From assembly GCA_964549495.1 (NCBI GenBank), contig CAZJWJ010000046.1:1-39610 (forward strand): DNA of 39,610 bases. The letters are read 5' to 3'. The translations under genes were made by a program, and so were the position numbers. This document shows positions 16,574-24,920 of this stretch, piece by piece (position 1 is the stretch's first letter; each line of letters begins with the position of its first letter). The notes beneath the pieces are model-generated. The model was not told the DNA's origin and searched no databases. It saw only the letters and a program-made list of their open reading frames with translations. The DNA is from JACKBJ01 sp964549495 (GTDB lineage: Bacteria; Chloroflexota; Anaerolineae; Epilineales; Epilineaceae).

Positions 16574-16607
16574 TGTGACGCCGATGTAACGCAGGGCTCG
16601 CTAAGGT
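16574..16607 (+). promoter_or_regulatory. Putative BTAD/SARP-type operator-promoter, site D
   Basis: TGTGACG (16574-16580) and TGTAACG (16585-16591) are separated by CCGA; TAAGGT at 16602-16607 is a -10 candidate, 10 bp later. It faces the secreted-protein gene at 16668. It begins only 14 bases upstream of the start codon of the BTAD regulator on the other strand, so binding here could also control the regulators themselves. Confidence 0.65.
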
Positions 16608-16667
16608 CTAGCCACTCGAGTCTCGAGCAAGCCACCGGATTCTATCAGAAGGACACAGGAGAACGAG

Positions 16668-17549
16668 ATGAATCGCCATCAGATCTTTGCTTCGCTGGTC
16701 TTCGCGGTACTGCTCAGCCTGGGGGCCGGCTTCGGATACGGCCTGCCGTCCGCTCAGCCGCCCACCGTCTCCGCCCAGACCACCTACGCCACGCTTTCGC
16801 CGGCACCCGTGGACTCCTGGGAGGACTTTCAGACCTCGGATTACCTCTACTGGCTCGGCGCGACCTACAACTGCCCCCCGCTCCAGGGTCGAACCACCAC
16901 GAGCTTCGTCGACGCAACTGCAGCCTACCAGACCTTCGTGGTCCCGTCGGGTTGCGACAACGGCGTGCGCACGACCTACTACGTGGATCTCTGTGCCACG
17001 CCCCAAGAAGGAACCATCGTACGCAGCACGGTCACGTTTGCAGACAGCAGCGTGCAGAACATCAATCTTCAGCCGACCTATCCCGGAAGCTCCAGCTACG
17101 AACTCGAACTCACGACTCCGATTGCGTCGGCACCGGTCAGCTTCAACACGATCACCAATCCGGCACAGCACATCATCGGAGTCGACCTGGAGTACGACTG
17201 CGGAGGTTGTGTTTCGGGCGAGCTCTATGACGTGGGCTGGTACGACTCGGAGTGCGACGAATACAATCCGCTCGTCTTCTTCGGCACCAGCGTGCCCCGT
17301 GCGGACTGCGATGAAGGCCCTTGGGTCATCGACGTCAGGGTCATTCAGGAGTGTCCGCAGCAAGTCACTTACGAGGGTGCCCCCGTCTATGCGATCCAGG
17401 CTCAGAACCAGATGCAGGTGATCGGCTATCTCGATGCCAACGGCGTGTTCATCTCCGACTGCAACATCACGGAGCTACCGCAGGCCATCGGCATCGCGGG
17501 AGTCATGGCGGCCGAAGTGTTCGCGGCCATCCGCTGCTGCGACTGCTAG
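16668..17549 (+). CDS. Secreted Cys-rich protein of unknown function
   Basis: A 293-residue exported protein with a signal peptide (MNRHQ, 'IFASLVFAVLLSLGAGFGYG', cleavage probably after 'TVSAQ'). The mature part holds many cysteines in a repeated pattern (YNC, SGC, DLC, DCGGC, SEC, DC, QEC, DC and a final CCDC), suggesting disulphide-linked beta domains. The CCDC end and the 'V-x-LC' strand resemble the truncated protein at 7471-8211. The family is not recognised. The ATG is preceded by AGGAG. Its promoter carries the heptamer repeats and is divergent from the BTAD operon, which makes it the best candidate for a direct target. A hairpin terminator follows at 17622-17653. Confidence 0.8.
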   Translation: MNRHQIFASLVFAVLLSLGAGFGYGLPSAQPPTVSAQTTYATLSPAPVDSWEDFQTSDYLYWLGATYNCPPLQGRTTTSFVDATAAYQTFVVPSGCDNGVRTTYYVDLCATPQEGTIVRSTVTFADSSVQNINLQPTYPGSSSYELELTTPIASAPVSFNTITNPAQHIIGVDLEYDCGGCVSGELYDVGWYDSECDEYNPLVFFGTSVPRADCDEGPWVIDVRVIQECPQQVTYEGAPVYAIQAQNQMQVIGYLDANGVFISDCNITELPQAIGIAGVMAAEVFAAIRCCDC

Positions 17550-17621
17550 CCGCTCGTGGTCGCAATCCGGCGCTGCATCACCTCGAATCGTGCAAGCAGC
17601 GGTGGAGTTATCACCAACCGA

Positions 17622-17653
17622 GCCGGGTGGCTACCTGAGGTAGCCACCCGGCG
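17622..17653. terminator. Perfect 14-bp hairpin between convergent genes
   Basis: GCCGGGTGGCTACC (17622-17635), loop TGAG, GGTAGCCACCCGGC (17640-17653). It lies between the plus-strand gene ending at 17549 and the minus-strand gene ending at 17724, and can serve both. There is no T-run after the stem. Confidence 0.8.
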
Positions 17654-17723
17654 GCCTTGCAGCAGCCGACGACTCGTTGGGACGTTGGGACCCGTCAGGC
17701 AAGGCTGTACCGTGACCTCATGT

Positions 17724-19151
17724 TCAGGGAGTGAGCGATGGCCCAGCTTGTAGAGCTCGCCGGTTCATCCCCAGCACCGCGCCGTCCGCGGCATCGAGCA
17801 CAACCGACAGCTCGAATGGCTCCGGTGTGGGCGATGGCATGGCCTGGGCATAGGCTCCCGGCAAGAACCACGGCTCCCATCGGATGGCCCTGGTCTGTCC
17901 CGACATCTCGAACTGCCACAGACAGGGATGCGCCTCCGGCACCTCGATCCCCCGAGCAGCCGCCTCCGTCCTCGTCATTTGCCACACTCGCCCGGTGCCG
18001 GTGACCGTATACCCCTCGAGCTCGGCGAAGGCCACGGCCGTGGATCGAGCGTCGGGCTCCTGCATCCATGTGATGTCGGGACATGCACCCGCGACATCGA
18101 GCCCGGACCGTGGCCCTGCCTCGTCCCAGGTCGTCGGAGACGGCCCGGCCCCGTCGTCGCCGCTGCAAAGATCTCGATCGGACGAGATCAACTGGTATCG
18201 CCTCGCAAAGGTGCTGACATGCAGACCGCCGCCTGACCGCGCCATCTCGGATGCCACCGCCAGCCCATCGGAGACGCCACAAACGGAGACCAGCCAGTAG
18301 GTGGTCAGGCCACCGTTCTCGAGCATCCGCAGCTCCACTTGGTGCGCCACAGGAGCGGTCAGCAGGAACCCGAACAGGGCGAGCGCGAGCCGCTTTCGAC
18401 GGCGCCATGGCCTGGCAGCTCGCCAGAGCAAGAAACCAATCGCTGCGGCGAGAAAGGCCACCGGAGCCATCAGCGGAAGGTAACCGAAGTCGAGATCGCT
18501 GGGCGGCATCAAGTATTCGTCCCAAACCCGGGCCTCTCGCATGGCCGTCCCCACGCGGACGCGGAGCAAGTCGCCCGCCCCGTCTCGCAGCTCTGAACCA
18601 TGCGGATGGATACGGGCTTCGATCACGTTCGCCCGGGTTGTAGTCGGAACCCACCTCGGACGCACCACGAAACTGTAATCGATGGGCTCAGAACCGATCG
18701 TGTCCGAGAGCAGTAGGTAGTAGAGATCGTGATCCGTGACACCGTTGCCATCGATAGTCCGCTGATACTCCGGAGGGACAGACGATGCCTCGAAGTACTC
18801 CGGAAGCACCACGACGATCTCGTAGTCACCCGGCTCACAGACGCCGATGCTCACGGACAGCTCGGAGGTGCGCGTGATCAACGGCGGTGGTGACATTCGA
18901 AGGTCGACCTCGCACCAACCCGGATCGAAGCGCAGGCTTGATGCATGGGCCGTCGAGGGCTGTACGACGGCTGCGATGGGGCCGAGGCTCGCGATCATGC
19001 TGACCAGACAGGTCAGTGCCCACGAGAGGCTCCTGGCACGGGGACCGCATGCTGCTCGCCCGCCCCACCGCAGAAGTCTCGCTCGCCGAGACCGCCACGA
19101 GACACGGGCCGGCCCGGCAGCATGTTCGGACTCCGCCCCATAGTCAGTCAT
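17724..19151 (-). CDS. Membrane protein of unknown function, coupled to upstream lipoprotein
   Basis: About 475 residues. A basic, Arg-rich N-terminus precedes a membrane segment or late signal ('LSWALTCLVSMIASLGPIAA'). An extracytoplasmic beta-rich region with cysteines follows, then two more membrane segments ('LPLMAPVAFLAAAIGFLLW', 'LALALFGFLLTAPVAHQV') and a second Cys-containing region that ends in a Pro/Thr segment. The family is not recognised. The ATG at 19149-19151 overlaps the upstream stop as ATGACTGA, a strong sign of translational coupling; the open frame further upstream is not needed. The pair presumably acts together at the cell surface. Confidence 0.7.
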   Translation of the reverse strand: MTDYGAESEHAAGPARVSWRSRRARLLRWGGRAACGPRARSLSWALTCLVSMIASLGPIAAVVQPSTAHASSLRFDPGWCEVDLRMSPPPLITRTSELSVSIGVCEPGDYEIVVVLPEYFEASSVPPEYQRTIDGNGVTDHDLYYLLLSDTIGSEPIDYSFVVRPRWVPTTTRANVIEARIHPHGSELRDGAGDLLRVRVGTAMREARVWDEYLMPPSDLDFGYLPLMAPVAFLAAAIGFLLWRAARPWRRRKRLALALFGFLLTAPVAHQVELRMLENGGLTTYWLVSVCGVSDGLAVASEMARSGGGLHVSTFARRYQLISSDRDLCSGDDGAGPSPTTWDEAGPRSGLDVAGACPDITWMQEPDARSTAVAFAELEGYTVTGTGRVWQMTRTEAAARGIEVPEAHPCLWQFEMSGQTRAIRWEPWFLPGAYAQAMPSPTPEPFELSVVLDAADGAVLGMNRRALQAGPSLTP

Positions 19152-20769
19152 CGTCCCCACCATGGTCGAAGCAAAGCCCGTCGTCCGGGACCCAACGACC
19201 GTTCTCGAGCCTATAGTAGGTGTCGAGCTCGAGCCCCTCCCCATCGATGTCCTCCGGCGCCAGGAAGACCGGCCCGGTCACCCGCGCCTTGGTCATGTGA
19301 CCATCGAAGGCGATCTCGTCGATGCGGATGGGCGCGCCGCCGCGCAGCGCCGCCGTGGCCAGGTGGTGGCCCTCGATCGGCTCGGTGACCAGGCCGTTCT
19401 GGGCTTGGATCGCATCGGCGGTCGGGATGTAGAGCCGCTCGGACAGGAACTCCCGGAAGCTTGCCTCCTCTTCGGCCGAGAAGGGCCGGCCCGACTCCGA
19501 AGTCTCGGGCCCGAAGCGGATGTAGCCTTCGACAGTGTCCGTGAAGCCGCCGGCCTCGTAGATGGGCAGCAATCCCGGCGGCAGATGCGGCCGGAAGTAG
19601 GTCAGGCTCTCGCTCCCGGGCGGCCCGTGACCTTCGATCTTCAGGTAGCGCTGCACGACCAGGTATCGGTCCGGATTCCGCAATCGGGCCGCCACATCCG
19701 CCAGGAAGCGTTCGGCGACCTCGTAGGCCCGCTGCTCGGCCAGCGGGAGTTCGGCGCGCTCGAGGGGCGGCAGCGGACGGACATGCTCGTGCCAGGCATC
19801 CAGGATCACGTCGCGCCGGGCCGCGTCACGAGCCTCGATGGCCTCGACGAGATCGGCGTAGCCGGGCGGATGCTCCAGAGAAGGGTCGGAGGTGAGCCCG
19901 GACCCAAGCGCGCCGGTCAGTGAAGCCTCGGGGATCATCTCCCGGATTCGATCGAGGCTCAGGACGCTATCGTCGACGCCGCCCCGCCAGCGCCATCCGT
20001 CTTCCATCGAGCCGGGCAGCAGCCAGTCCAGCTCCATGCAAACCGCCCTCTGCCCCGTCTCCTGCTCCAGACCGCCTGCCCGCGCCTGACAGTGATCGAC
20101 ACCGTAGAACCACTCGGCCCGGCTCATGTCCATCGGCGATAGGACGGCCAGCCCCGCGTCCCCGTCCTCGGGGTACGCGTTGAGGCAGCCGTAGAAGTAC
20201 TCGAAGGTGCAGCCGGCATGCATCCCCTGCTGCACCTCGACCCGCCCGCCCCGGATGAAGGTCACCACCCAGTGCAGATCGGCGGGCCCGCGTAACACGC
20301 CGGGCGCCTCCTCGACCTCCAACACGACCAGGTGGCCGAGCTCGAAGGGATGGTTCTCGCGCCAGTTGGCGTAGAAGGCCTCATCCATGGCATCGGCGGT
20401 GGCGCTGGCCCGCTTTTCGGCCTCGATGTCGTCCTCGTCGATCTTCGCGAAGAGATCCTCGATGGCAGCATCGTGCTGTTCATCGGGACCGTTCTCCGGA
20501 TCGTACGCGATCTCCGGCGCTTCCCCAGACGGCGTGTTGAAGCGCGTCGGAACGACGGTGTCGACACGCAGCGAGGCGACGACCGGCGCGTGCTCGAGGA
20601 CTTCGGCCGGCCCAACCGCAGCCCTTTCGCATACCGTCGATGAGGCAACGTCGCAATCGTCTCGCGCAGATTCCATCGCCGGCACCGCTCGGCAAGCCGA
20701 GACCGATACGAGCGCGATGAGGGTGAGGAGCACAGATCTGACTTGGTCATCGACGGGAGGAACAGCCAT
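19144..20769 (-). CDS. Predicted lipoprotein of unknown function
   Basis: About 541 residues. A signal peptide with lipobox 'VSAC' (Cys26) marks it as a lipoprotein. The mature protein is acidic and helix-rich in the middle ('ARDAARRDVILDAWHEH', 'QRAYEVAERFLADVAARL') with paired cysteines in 'HAGCTFEYFYGCLNAY'. No known family was recognised. The ATG at 20767-20769 has GGAGG nine bases upstream; the longer open frame to 20823 would bury the lipobox. Its stop overlaps the next gene's start (ATGACTGA), so the two form an operon. Confidence 0.75.
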   Translation of the reverse strand: MAVPPVDDQVRSVLLTLIALVSVSACRAVPAMESARDDCDVASSTVCERAAVGPAEVLEHAPVVASLRVDTVVPTRFNTPSGEAPEIAYDPENGPDEQHDAAIEDLFAKIDEDDIEAEKRASATADAMDEAFYANWRENHPFELGHLVVLEVEEAPGVLRGPADLHWVVTFIRGGRVEVQQGMHAGCTFEYFYGCLNAYPEDGDAGLAVLSPMDMSRAEWFYGVDHCQARAGGLEQETGQRAVCMELDWLLPGSMEDGWRWRGGVDDSVLSLDRIREMIPEASLTGALGSGLTSDPSLEHPPGYADLVEAIEARDAARRDVILDAWHEHVRPLPPLERAELPLAEQRAYEVAERFLADVAARLRNPDRYLVVQRYLKIEGHGPPGSESLTYFRPHLPPGLLPIYEAGGFTDTVEGYIRFGPETSESGRPFSAEEEASFREFLSERLYIPTADAIQAQNGLVTEPIEGHHLATAALRGGAPIRIDEIAFDGHMTKARVTGPVFLAPEDIDGEGLELDTYYRLENGRWVPDDGLCFDHGGDDD

Positions 20770-20932
20770 GGGGCTTGCCTCCGTGTTGTAGATACCGGAG
20801 CCAGGATCGGTCAAGGCATCCATTCAACGCTGGAGGGTGTCCAATGGTTCACTCGCGCGACACTACACGCATCTACCCATCGGAGACGCCAATCGTCTGC
20901 GTTGAGCGACCGTTAGCAGTCGGTCGATCGAA

Positions 20933-20972
20933 CCGCGCCGCTCGGTGCCGTCTCCAACACCGAGCGGCGCGG
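20933..20972. terminator. Perfect 15-bp hairpin
   Basis: CCGCGCCGCTCGGTG (20933-20947), 10-base loop, CACCGAGCGGCGCGG (20958-20972). It lies just beyond the stop of the minus-strand SnoaL-like gene (20990) and ahead of the lipoprotein gene start at 20769, so it separates two minus-strand transcripts. There is no T-run. Confidence 0.75.
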
Positions 20973-20989
20973 CTGGGGTTCGGCTCGAC

Positions 20990-21406
20990 TCAGGCCCAGC
21001 CCAGCTGCTGCAGGCTGACACCGTCGTTCCAGACCTTGGTCATGTGCTTGATGCGGTCGCCGTCGAAGTGCATCGCGTAGACGTACTCGGCTGCCACGGT
21101 GTTGCCGGTCGGCGCGACCGGGCCGCCCGGGCCGGTCTGGCTGCCGTGGAAGACCGAATAGGCCAACACGACATTGCGGTCCGCGTCCTCGGCAAGGCCC
21201 CGGAGCTCGTAGTGCCCGTCCGGGATCGGTGTCAGGAGGCCCTTCGTCCAGGCGGTGTAGCCCTCGAGGGTGTCGATATCCGCCAAGGCCGGAGCCTGGG
21301 CGGAGAAGCTCGCGTCCGGGTGGCAATACTGCTGGCAGACCTCCCAGCCCTTGCCGGTCTCACAGGCGTCGAAGAAGTGCTCGGCCGTCTCTCGATTCTT
21401 GCTCAC
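20990..21406 (-). CDS. SnoaL-like/NTF2-fold protein
   Basis: About 138 residues of the SnoaL-like polyketide cyclase/NTF2 superfamily, small alpha+beta barrels that bind or transform hydrophobic ligands. The layout is typical: N-terminal helix 'NRETAEHFFDACETGKGW', the 'YCHPDASFSAQA' strand, 'YVYAMHFDGDRIKHMTKVW' and the ending 'QLGWA'. The start is taken as GTG at 21404-21406, since homology begins there; a purine-rich GAGGGGG precedes it. The open frame continues to 21541, but that part overlaps unrelated intergenic sequence. It follows the CxxCH gene on the same strand. The substrate is unknown; a role in polyketide synthesis is not implied. Confidence 0.8.
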   Translation of the reverse strand: MSKNRETAEHFFDACETGKGWEVCQQYCHPDASFSAQAPALADIDTLEGYTAWTKGLLTPIPDGHYELRGLAEDADRNVVLAYSVFHGSQTGPGGPVAPTGNTVAAEYVYAMHFDGDRIKHMTKVWNDGVSLQQLGWA

Positions 21407-21553
21407 TTCGAATCCCACCCCCTCGTTGGTCTGGCGCGCTGGTACGATACTCGGCCCGAGCACGCCATATCGGTCTCGGGTGCCGAAACCGGCATCCGGC
21501 CGCGCATTCTGCCCGACTCTTCCGCCCGACACGAATCGCATCTGGAACCGGGC

Positions 21554-22966
21554 CTACTCGATACCGACGGGGCCCCGCGCTCGTTCGCGAAGCCGCCACC
21601 AACCAAGAGCCAGCAGCGCGATCGCGAGAAGCGCGACGGCAAGCCAGCCGCCGGGCGACATCCCGAGCCCACCCTCCGTCTCGACGGCCTCCTTGTCTAC
21701 TGGCGCCGGCGCGGCCTGGTCCTCCGGGTACTCGGCCTCGTCCACCGCGCCCTCGCGGGGGATCTGGGCCTCGTCGGGGGCCTCGGGCTCGAGTCCGGGG
21801 ATGGACGCGCGGCGTTGGTTGCGGATGCCGAAGGCGATCTGCAGCGAGTAGTCCGTGGAGACGTGGTCGTCGTCCAGGTCGGCGTTGAAGGCCACGCCGG
21901 CCGGCACGTTGCGGAAGAATCGCTGCAGCGAGGCCGCCGAGTTCACGTTCGGGATCATGCTGCCCATCGGGTCCTGACCGGCACCGTGGCAGGACAAGCA
22001 GGAGGAGTTGGGATTGTCCACCGGCCCGTTGAGCCGGCCCTCCCAGCCCAGGTGCGTCACCAGCTGCCGGCCCCGCGCGCCGATGCGCGTCTCCTTCAGC
22101 CGGCCCGCCACACCGAGCAGGTCGGGATCGTTGCCCCACATGATGCCCAGCGGCGTCAGCTTGTCCCAGCCCTCGTTCTGGGCCAGGCCGGGCGCGTCCT
22201 TGTCGTAGACGAAGGTGCCGAAGACCCAGCCAGTGGTGTCATCCGCCCGGTCGTCGCGGACCGCGATGTCCACCTGCAGCAGGCGCACCGTCCGGATGCT
22301 GCTGGTCGAGGTGCCGGTGTTGGCCTCCCACTCCGGCGCGCCCTCCAGAAAGGGCACCTCCTGGGGTGTGGCCCGGGTGAAGAGCAGCTTGATGGCCACC
22401 GTGCCATCGGGGAAGCGCGCCTTACTGGCATCCGGCGCATCGGGGTCGGACCAGACCTGCCCGATGGCGTAGCCGCCGGGCGCGTTGTAGAGGCTCACAG
22501 CCCAGTTCTGCACCGTCGCCGTCTGGTTCGGATGCAGCTCTCCGGGCCGCGAGTCGCGCTCGCGGGTGAGCCCGTGGACGAACTCGCGCCCATTGGGCCC
22601 CGGATGCATCCACGGCGCGTGGTACCAGGTGCGCACCGCGTTGTCCTGGCCGCGCCAGTCCACCGCAACGTTGCCCTCCAGGGCGTAGGCCAGGACCGCC
22701 CGCGGGTACTGCAGGAAGCCGCGCTTGAAGTTGATGCTCTTCCAAGGATAGGCCTCGGCCGGCGGCGGGGCGGCCGGGTAGTCCTGGCTGAGCTCGAAGA
22801 CAGGGCCATCCCAGCCGGCTGGCGGCGTGTCCTCGCTGCTGGGAAAGGTCTGGGCCTGTGCCGAAGTGATCGCAGTCCCGGCCAGTAGCCCTCCGATCAG
22901 CAATCCCCGAATCCACGGTCGAACGCCTTCGATGCCAAGCCTCGAGGCATGACCCCTCGTTTGCAT
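21554..22966 (-). CDS. Exported protein with one c-type heme motif
   Basis: About 470 residues. A signal peptide (residues 16-38, 'GLLIGGLLAGTAITSAQAQ') directs export. One heme-binding motif, CLSCH, is at residues 323-327, in the context 'NPNSSCLSCHGAGQDPMG'. Downstream is an acidic Pro/Glu linker and a C-terminal membrane segment ('WLAVALLAIALLALGWW') with a basic tail, so the protein is probably held on the outer face of the membrane. It resembles uncharacterised cytochrome-like proteins with 'WYHAPWMH' and 'GREFVHGLTRER' motifs; its partner is unknown. The ATG at 22964-22966 was chosen because the longer frame to 24208 is only an overlap with the peptidase gene. It lies 65 bases after the M4 peptidase in the same direction. 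Confidence 0.8.
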   Translation of the reverse strand: MQTRGHASRLGIEGVRPWIRGLLIGGLLAGTAITSAQAQTFPSSEDTPPAGWDGPVFELSQDYPAAPPPAEAYPWKSINFKRGFLQYPRAVLAYALEGNVAVDWRGQDNAVRTWYHAPWMHPGPNGREFVHGLTRERDSRPGELHPNQTATVQNWAVSLYNAPGGYAIGQVWSDPDAPDASKARFPDGTVAIKLLFTRATPQEVPFLEGAPEWEANTGTSTSSIRTVRLLQVDIAVRDDRADDTTGWVFGTFVYDKDAPGLAQNEGWDKLTPLGIMWGNDPDLLGVAGRLKETRIGARGRQLVTHLGWEGRLNGPVDNPNSSCLSCHGAGQDPMGSMIPNVNSAASLQRFFRNVPAGVAFNADLDDDHVSTDYSLQIAFGIRNQRRASIPGLEPEAPDEAQIPREGAVDEAEYPEDQAAPAPVDKEAVETEGGLGMSPGGWLAVALLAIALLALGWWRLRERARGPVGIE

Positions 22967-23031
22967 CTGGATCCTCTTCCCCGCGAGTGGCGGGAGCTGC
23001 GAGCGACCGGCGCCCGGACGGATCCGGACGA

Positions 23032-24687
23032 TCACACGATCCCGACCGCCTCGAAGGACTGCTCGACCACGCGGATGCGCTCGTCCTTGTCGGCGGCATT
23101 GCGGAAGAGGGAGTGGGCCGCCAGGACGACGCCGGCACGGCTGTCGGCGAAGGTGCTGGTCCGGCTCAGGAACTGGGTGACGCCCAAGTAGAAGAGGGCG
23201 GCCACCTCGGTGGGGGCCAGGATGGTCGCGGTTCCGGGGGCGCGCCGGGCCGTCAGCATCAGGTAGCCGGCCTTGTTGTGGATGCCGCTGTTGGTGTGCA
23301 CCCCGCCGTGGTCCACCGCCTCCGGCAGGTCGCGGTAGTCGTCCATGTGCTCCGGCTGCCCGAAGCGGGCGGGCCGGCCGAGGTCGCGCAGCGCAGGACC
23401 GCCGTCCTCCGGCAGGTCCTCGCCGATCTCCCAATCCCAGAGGTCCAGCCGCCGGCGCCGGCTGCCACGGTAGTTGGAGACGATGACGCCGAAGATGTCC
23501 GAGAGCGACTCGTTCAGGGCGCCGCTCTGGCCGGAGTACATGATCCGCGCCGTGCTGCTGGTGACGCCGTGGAAGAACTCGTGGGCGACGATGTCCAGGG
23601 CCAGGGCGTAGGAGCGCAGCGCGCCGTCGGCGAGCCGGCGCTGGCCGTAGATCATCTGCGAGCGACCCGGCACCCAGGCCGCGTTGCGCCACTCGGGCCC
23701 GGGCGGATCCTCGATGCAGCGGATGGTCGAGACGTAGGCGCCGCCCCGATCGTCGATGCCGTCGCGCATCAAGGTCCGGCGCAGGAAGCCGGCCACCGTG
23801 CTGGCGTTGTAATGCGCGCTGACGGCATCGGCCGGCCAGGCCTGGTCGGCGGTCTCGACGGGCGTCCCGGGCAGGCGCTGGAAGTGGTCCAGGTAGCTCC
23901 GGAAGCCGAAATCGTAGGTCTGCACGTTCTCGGCGGTATCGACCAGCATCCGCCGGCCGGGCGTGCTGGCCGGGATGACGCGGATGGGACGCTTGGTCCC
24001 CATCCCGTCGGTGGCGACCTCCGTCAGCTCGTGCAGGCGTGGCAGCTCGCTGAGCACCTCGCCGGAATGGGCGTCCACGATGAAGTCGGAGAAGCGCTCG
24101 CCACTCTCGGCCGCTCGGTCGCGCCCGATGGCCACGTCCTCGAAGACGTAGACCAATCGCCAGCCGCGCTCCGGCGAGTGGTAGAAGAACTGCAGCTGCG
24201 GCGCCCACTCGCCCGCTGTGTCGCCGACACCAGCGGCCTCGCGCACGGCCGCCAGCGCGTCGGCGGGGGCGATGCTGGCGATGGGCGACACGTCCGGCTG
24301 GCCGAGCGCGGAGAGGATGGCCAACAGCTCGTTGCGCGTGCCCAACTCCACGGTGACCAGGGAGCCGTAGACCGGGATCTTGTGGAAGCGCTGCCGGAAC
24401 TTGACCGCGCGCGACTTGGTCAGCGGCACGGTCTCGACGCTGATCAGGTCGAACTCGGGCGCCTCGCCGCTCACCGGCTCGGCCGAGATCTCGCCCAGAT
24501 CATCGCGCGCGATGGCGGCGTTCAGGTACCTCCGCGCGGCGGCTTCGGGCGACAGGCTCGCCGGCGGCTTGGCGGGCGCCGAGCGCTCGGCGCCCGTCGT
24601 CGCCCCCATCAGCGGATCGATCGGTGCCGGCGCGCCGGGATCCTCGGCGTGAAAGACGAACTTCCGCAGGCCGTTGTCTGCCGCCAT
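23032..24687 (-). CDS. M4-family (thermolysin-like) zinc metallopeptidase
   Basis: A 551-residue peptidase. Residues about 50-215 are the FTP/PepSY-like propeptide; the catalytic domain follows. Zinc ligands are His369 and His373 of HEFFH and Glu393 of 'ALNESLSD'; Glu370 is the catalytic base and His464 in 'VHTNSGIHNKA' corresponds to thermolysin His231. All active-site residues are present. There is no visible signal peptide at the ATG (24685-24687, AGGAG six bases upstream), which is unusual because thermolysins are secreted; it may be cytoplasmic, use another export route, or the true start may differ. A TTGACC/TCTAAT promoter lies at 24798-24826. It is followed by the CxxCH and SnoaL-like genes. 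Confidence 0.9.
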   Translation of the reverse strand: MAADNGLRKFVFHAEDPGAPAPIDPLMGATTGAERSAPAKPPASLSPEAAARRYLNAAIARDDLGEISAEPVSGEAPEFDLISVETVPLTKSRAVKFRQRFHKIPVYGSLVTVELGTRNELLAILSALGQPDVSPIASIAPADALAAVREAAGVGDTAGEWAPQLQFFYHSPERGWRLVYVFEDVAIGRDRAAESGERFSDFIVDAHSGEVLSELPRLHELTEVATDGMGTKRPIRVIPASTPGRRMLVDTAENVQTYDFGFRSYLDHFQRLPGTPVETADQAWPADAVSAHYNASTVAGFLRRTLMRDGIDDRGGAYVSTIRCIEDPPGPEWRNAAWVPGRSQMIYGQRRLADGALRSYALALDIVAHEFFHGVTSSTARIMYSGQSGALNESLSDIFGVIVSNYRGSRRRRLDLWDWEIGEDLPEDGGPALRDLGRPARFGQPEHMDDYRDLPEAVDHGGVHTNSGIHNKAGYLMLTARRAPGTATILAPTEVAALFYLGVTQFLSRTSTFADSRAGVVLAAHSLFRNAADKDERIRVVEQSFEAVGIV

Positions 24688-24797
24688 GGCGATCTCCTAT
24701 CCGATGCCACCCTACCCGAAGGACCCGAACCGACGCGGAGGTATTCACTTGTGCGCGACACGCTGAACCGACTCGAAGCGCATCGAAAGATGCCGAC

Positions 24798-24826
24798 ATT
24801 AGAGGCCTGTCGCGATCGCCGGTCAA
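24798..24826 (-). promoter_or_regulatory. Predicted sigma-70 promoter of the M4 peptidase
   Basis: On the minus strand, TTGACC (24826-24821) is followed by 17 bases and TCTAAT (24803-24798). The leader to the ATG at 24687 would be about 105 bases. The sequence around it is lower in GC than the coding flanks. Confidence 0.4.
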
Positions 24827-24920
24827 ATTATTCACGCAGCGGCCCGAACGGATCGGACTTCGAATCTGGAGCCTGCGGGGGCGGCAACTTCGGGATCGCC
24901 ACAGGCTTCGAGCACGAGAT

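Noticed and set aside
22967..24208. Upstream extension of the CxxCH gene's frame
   Set aside because: The extension overlaps the M4 peptidase in another frame and is low-complexity; the signal peptide starts at 22966.
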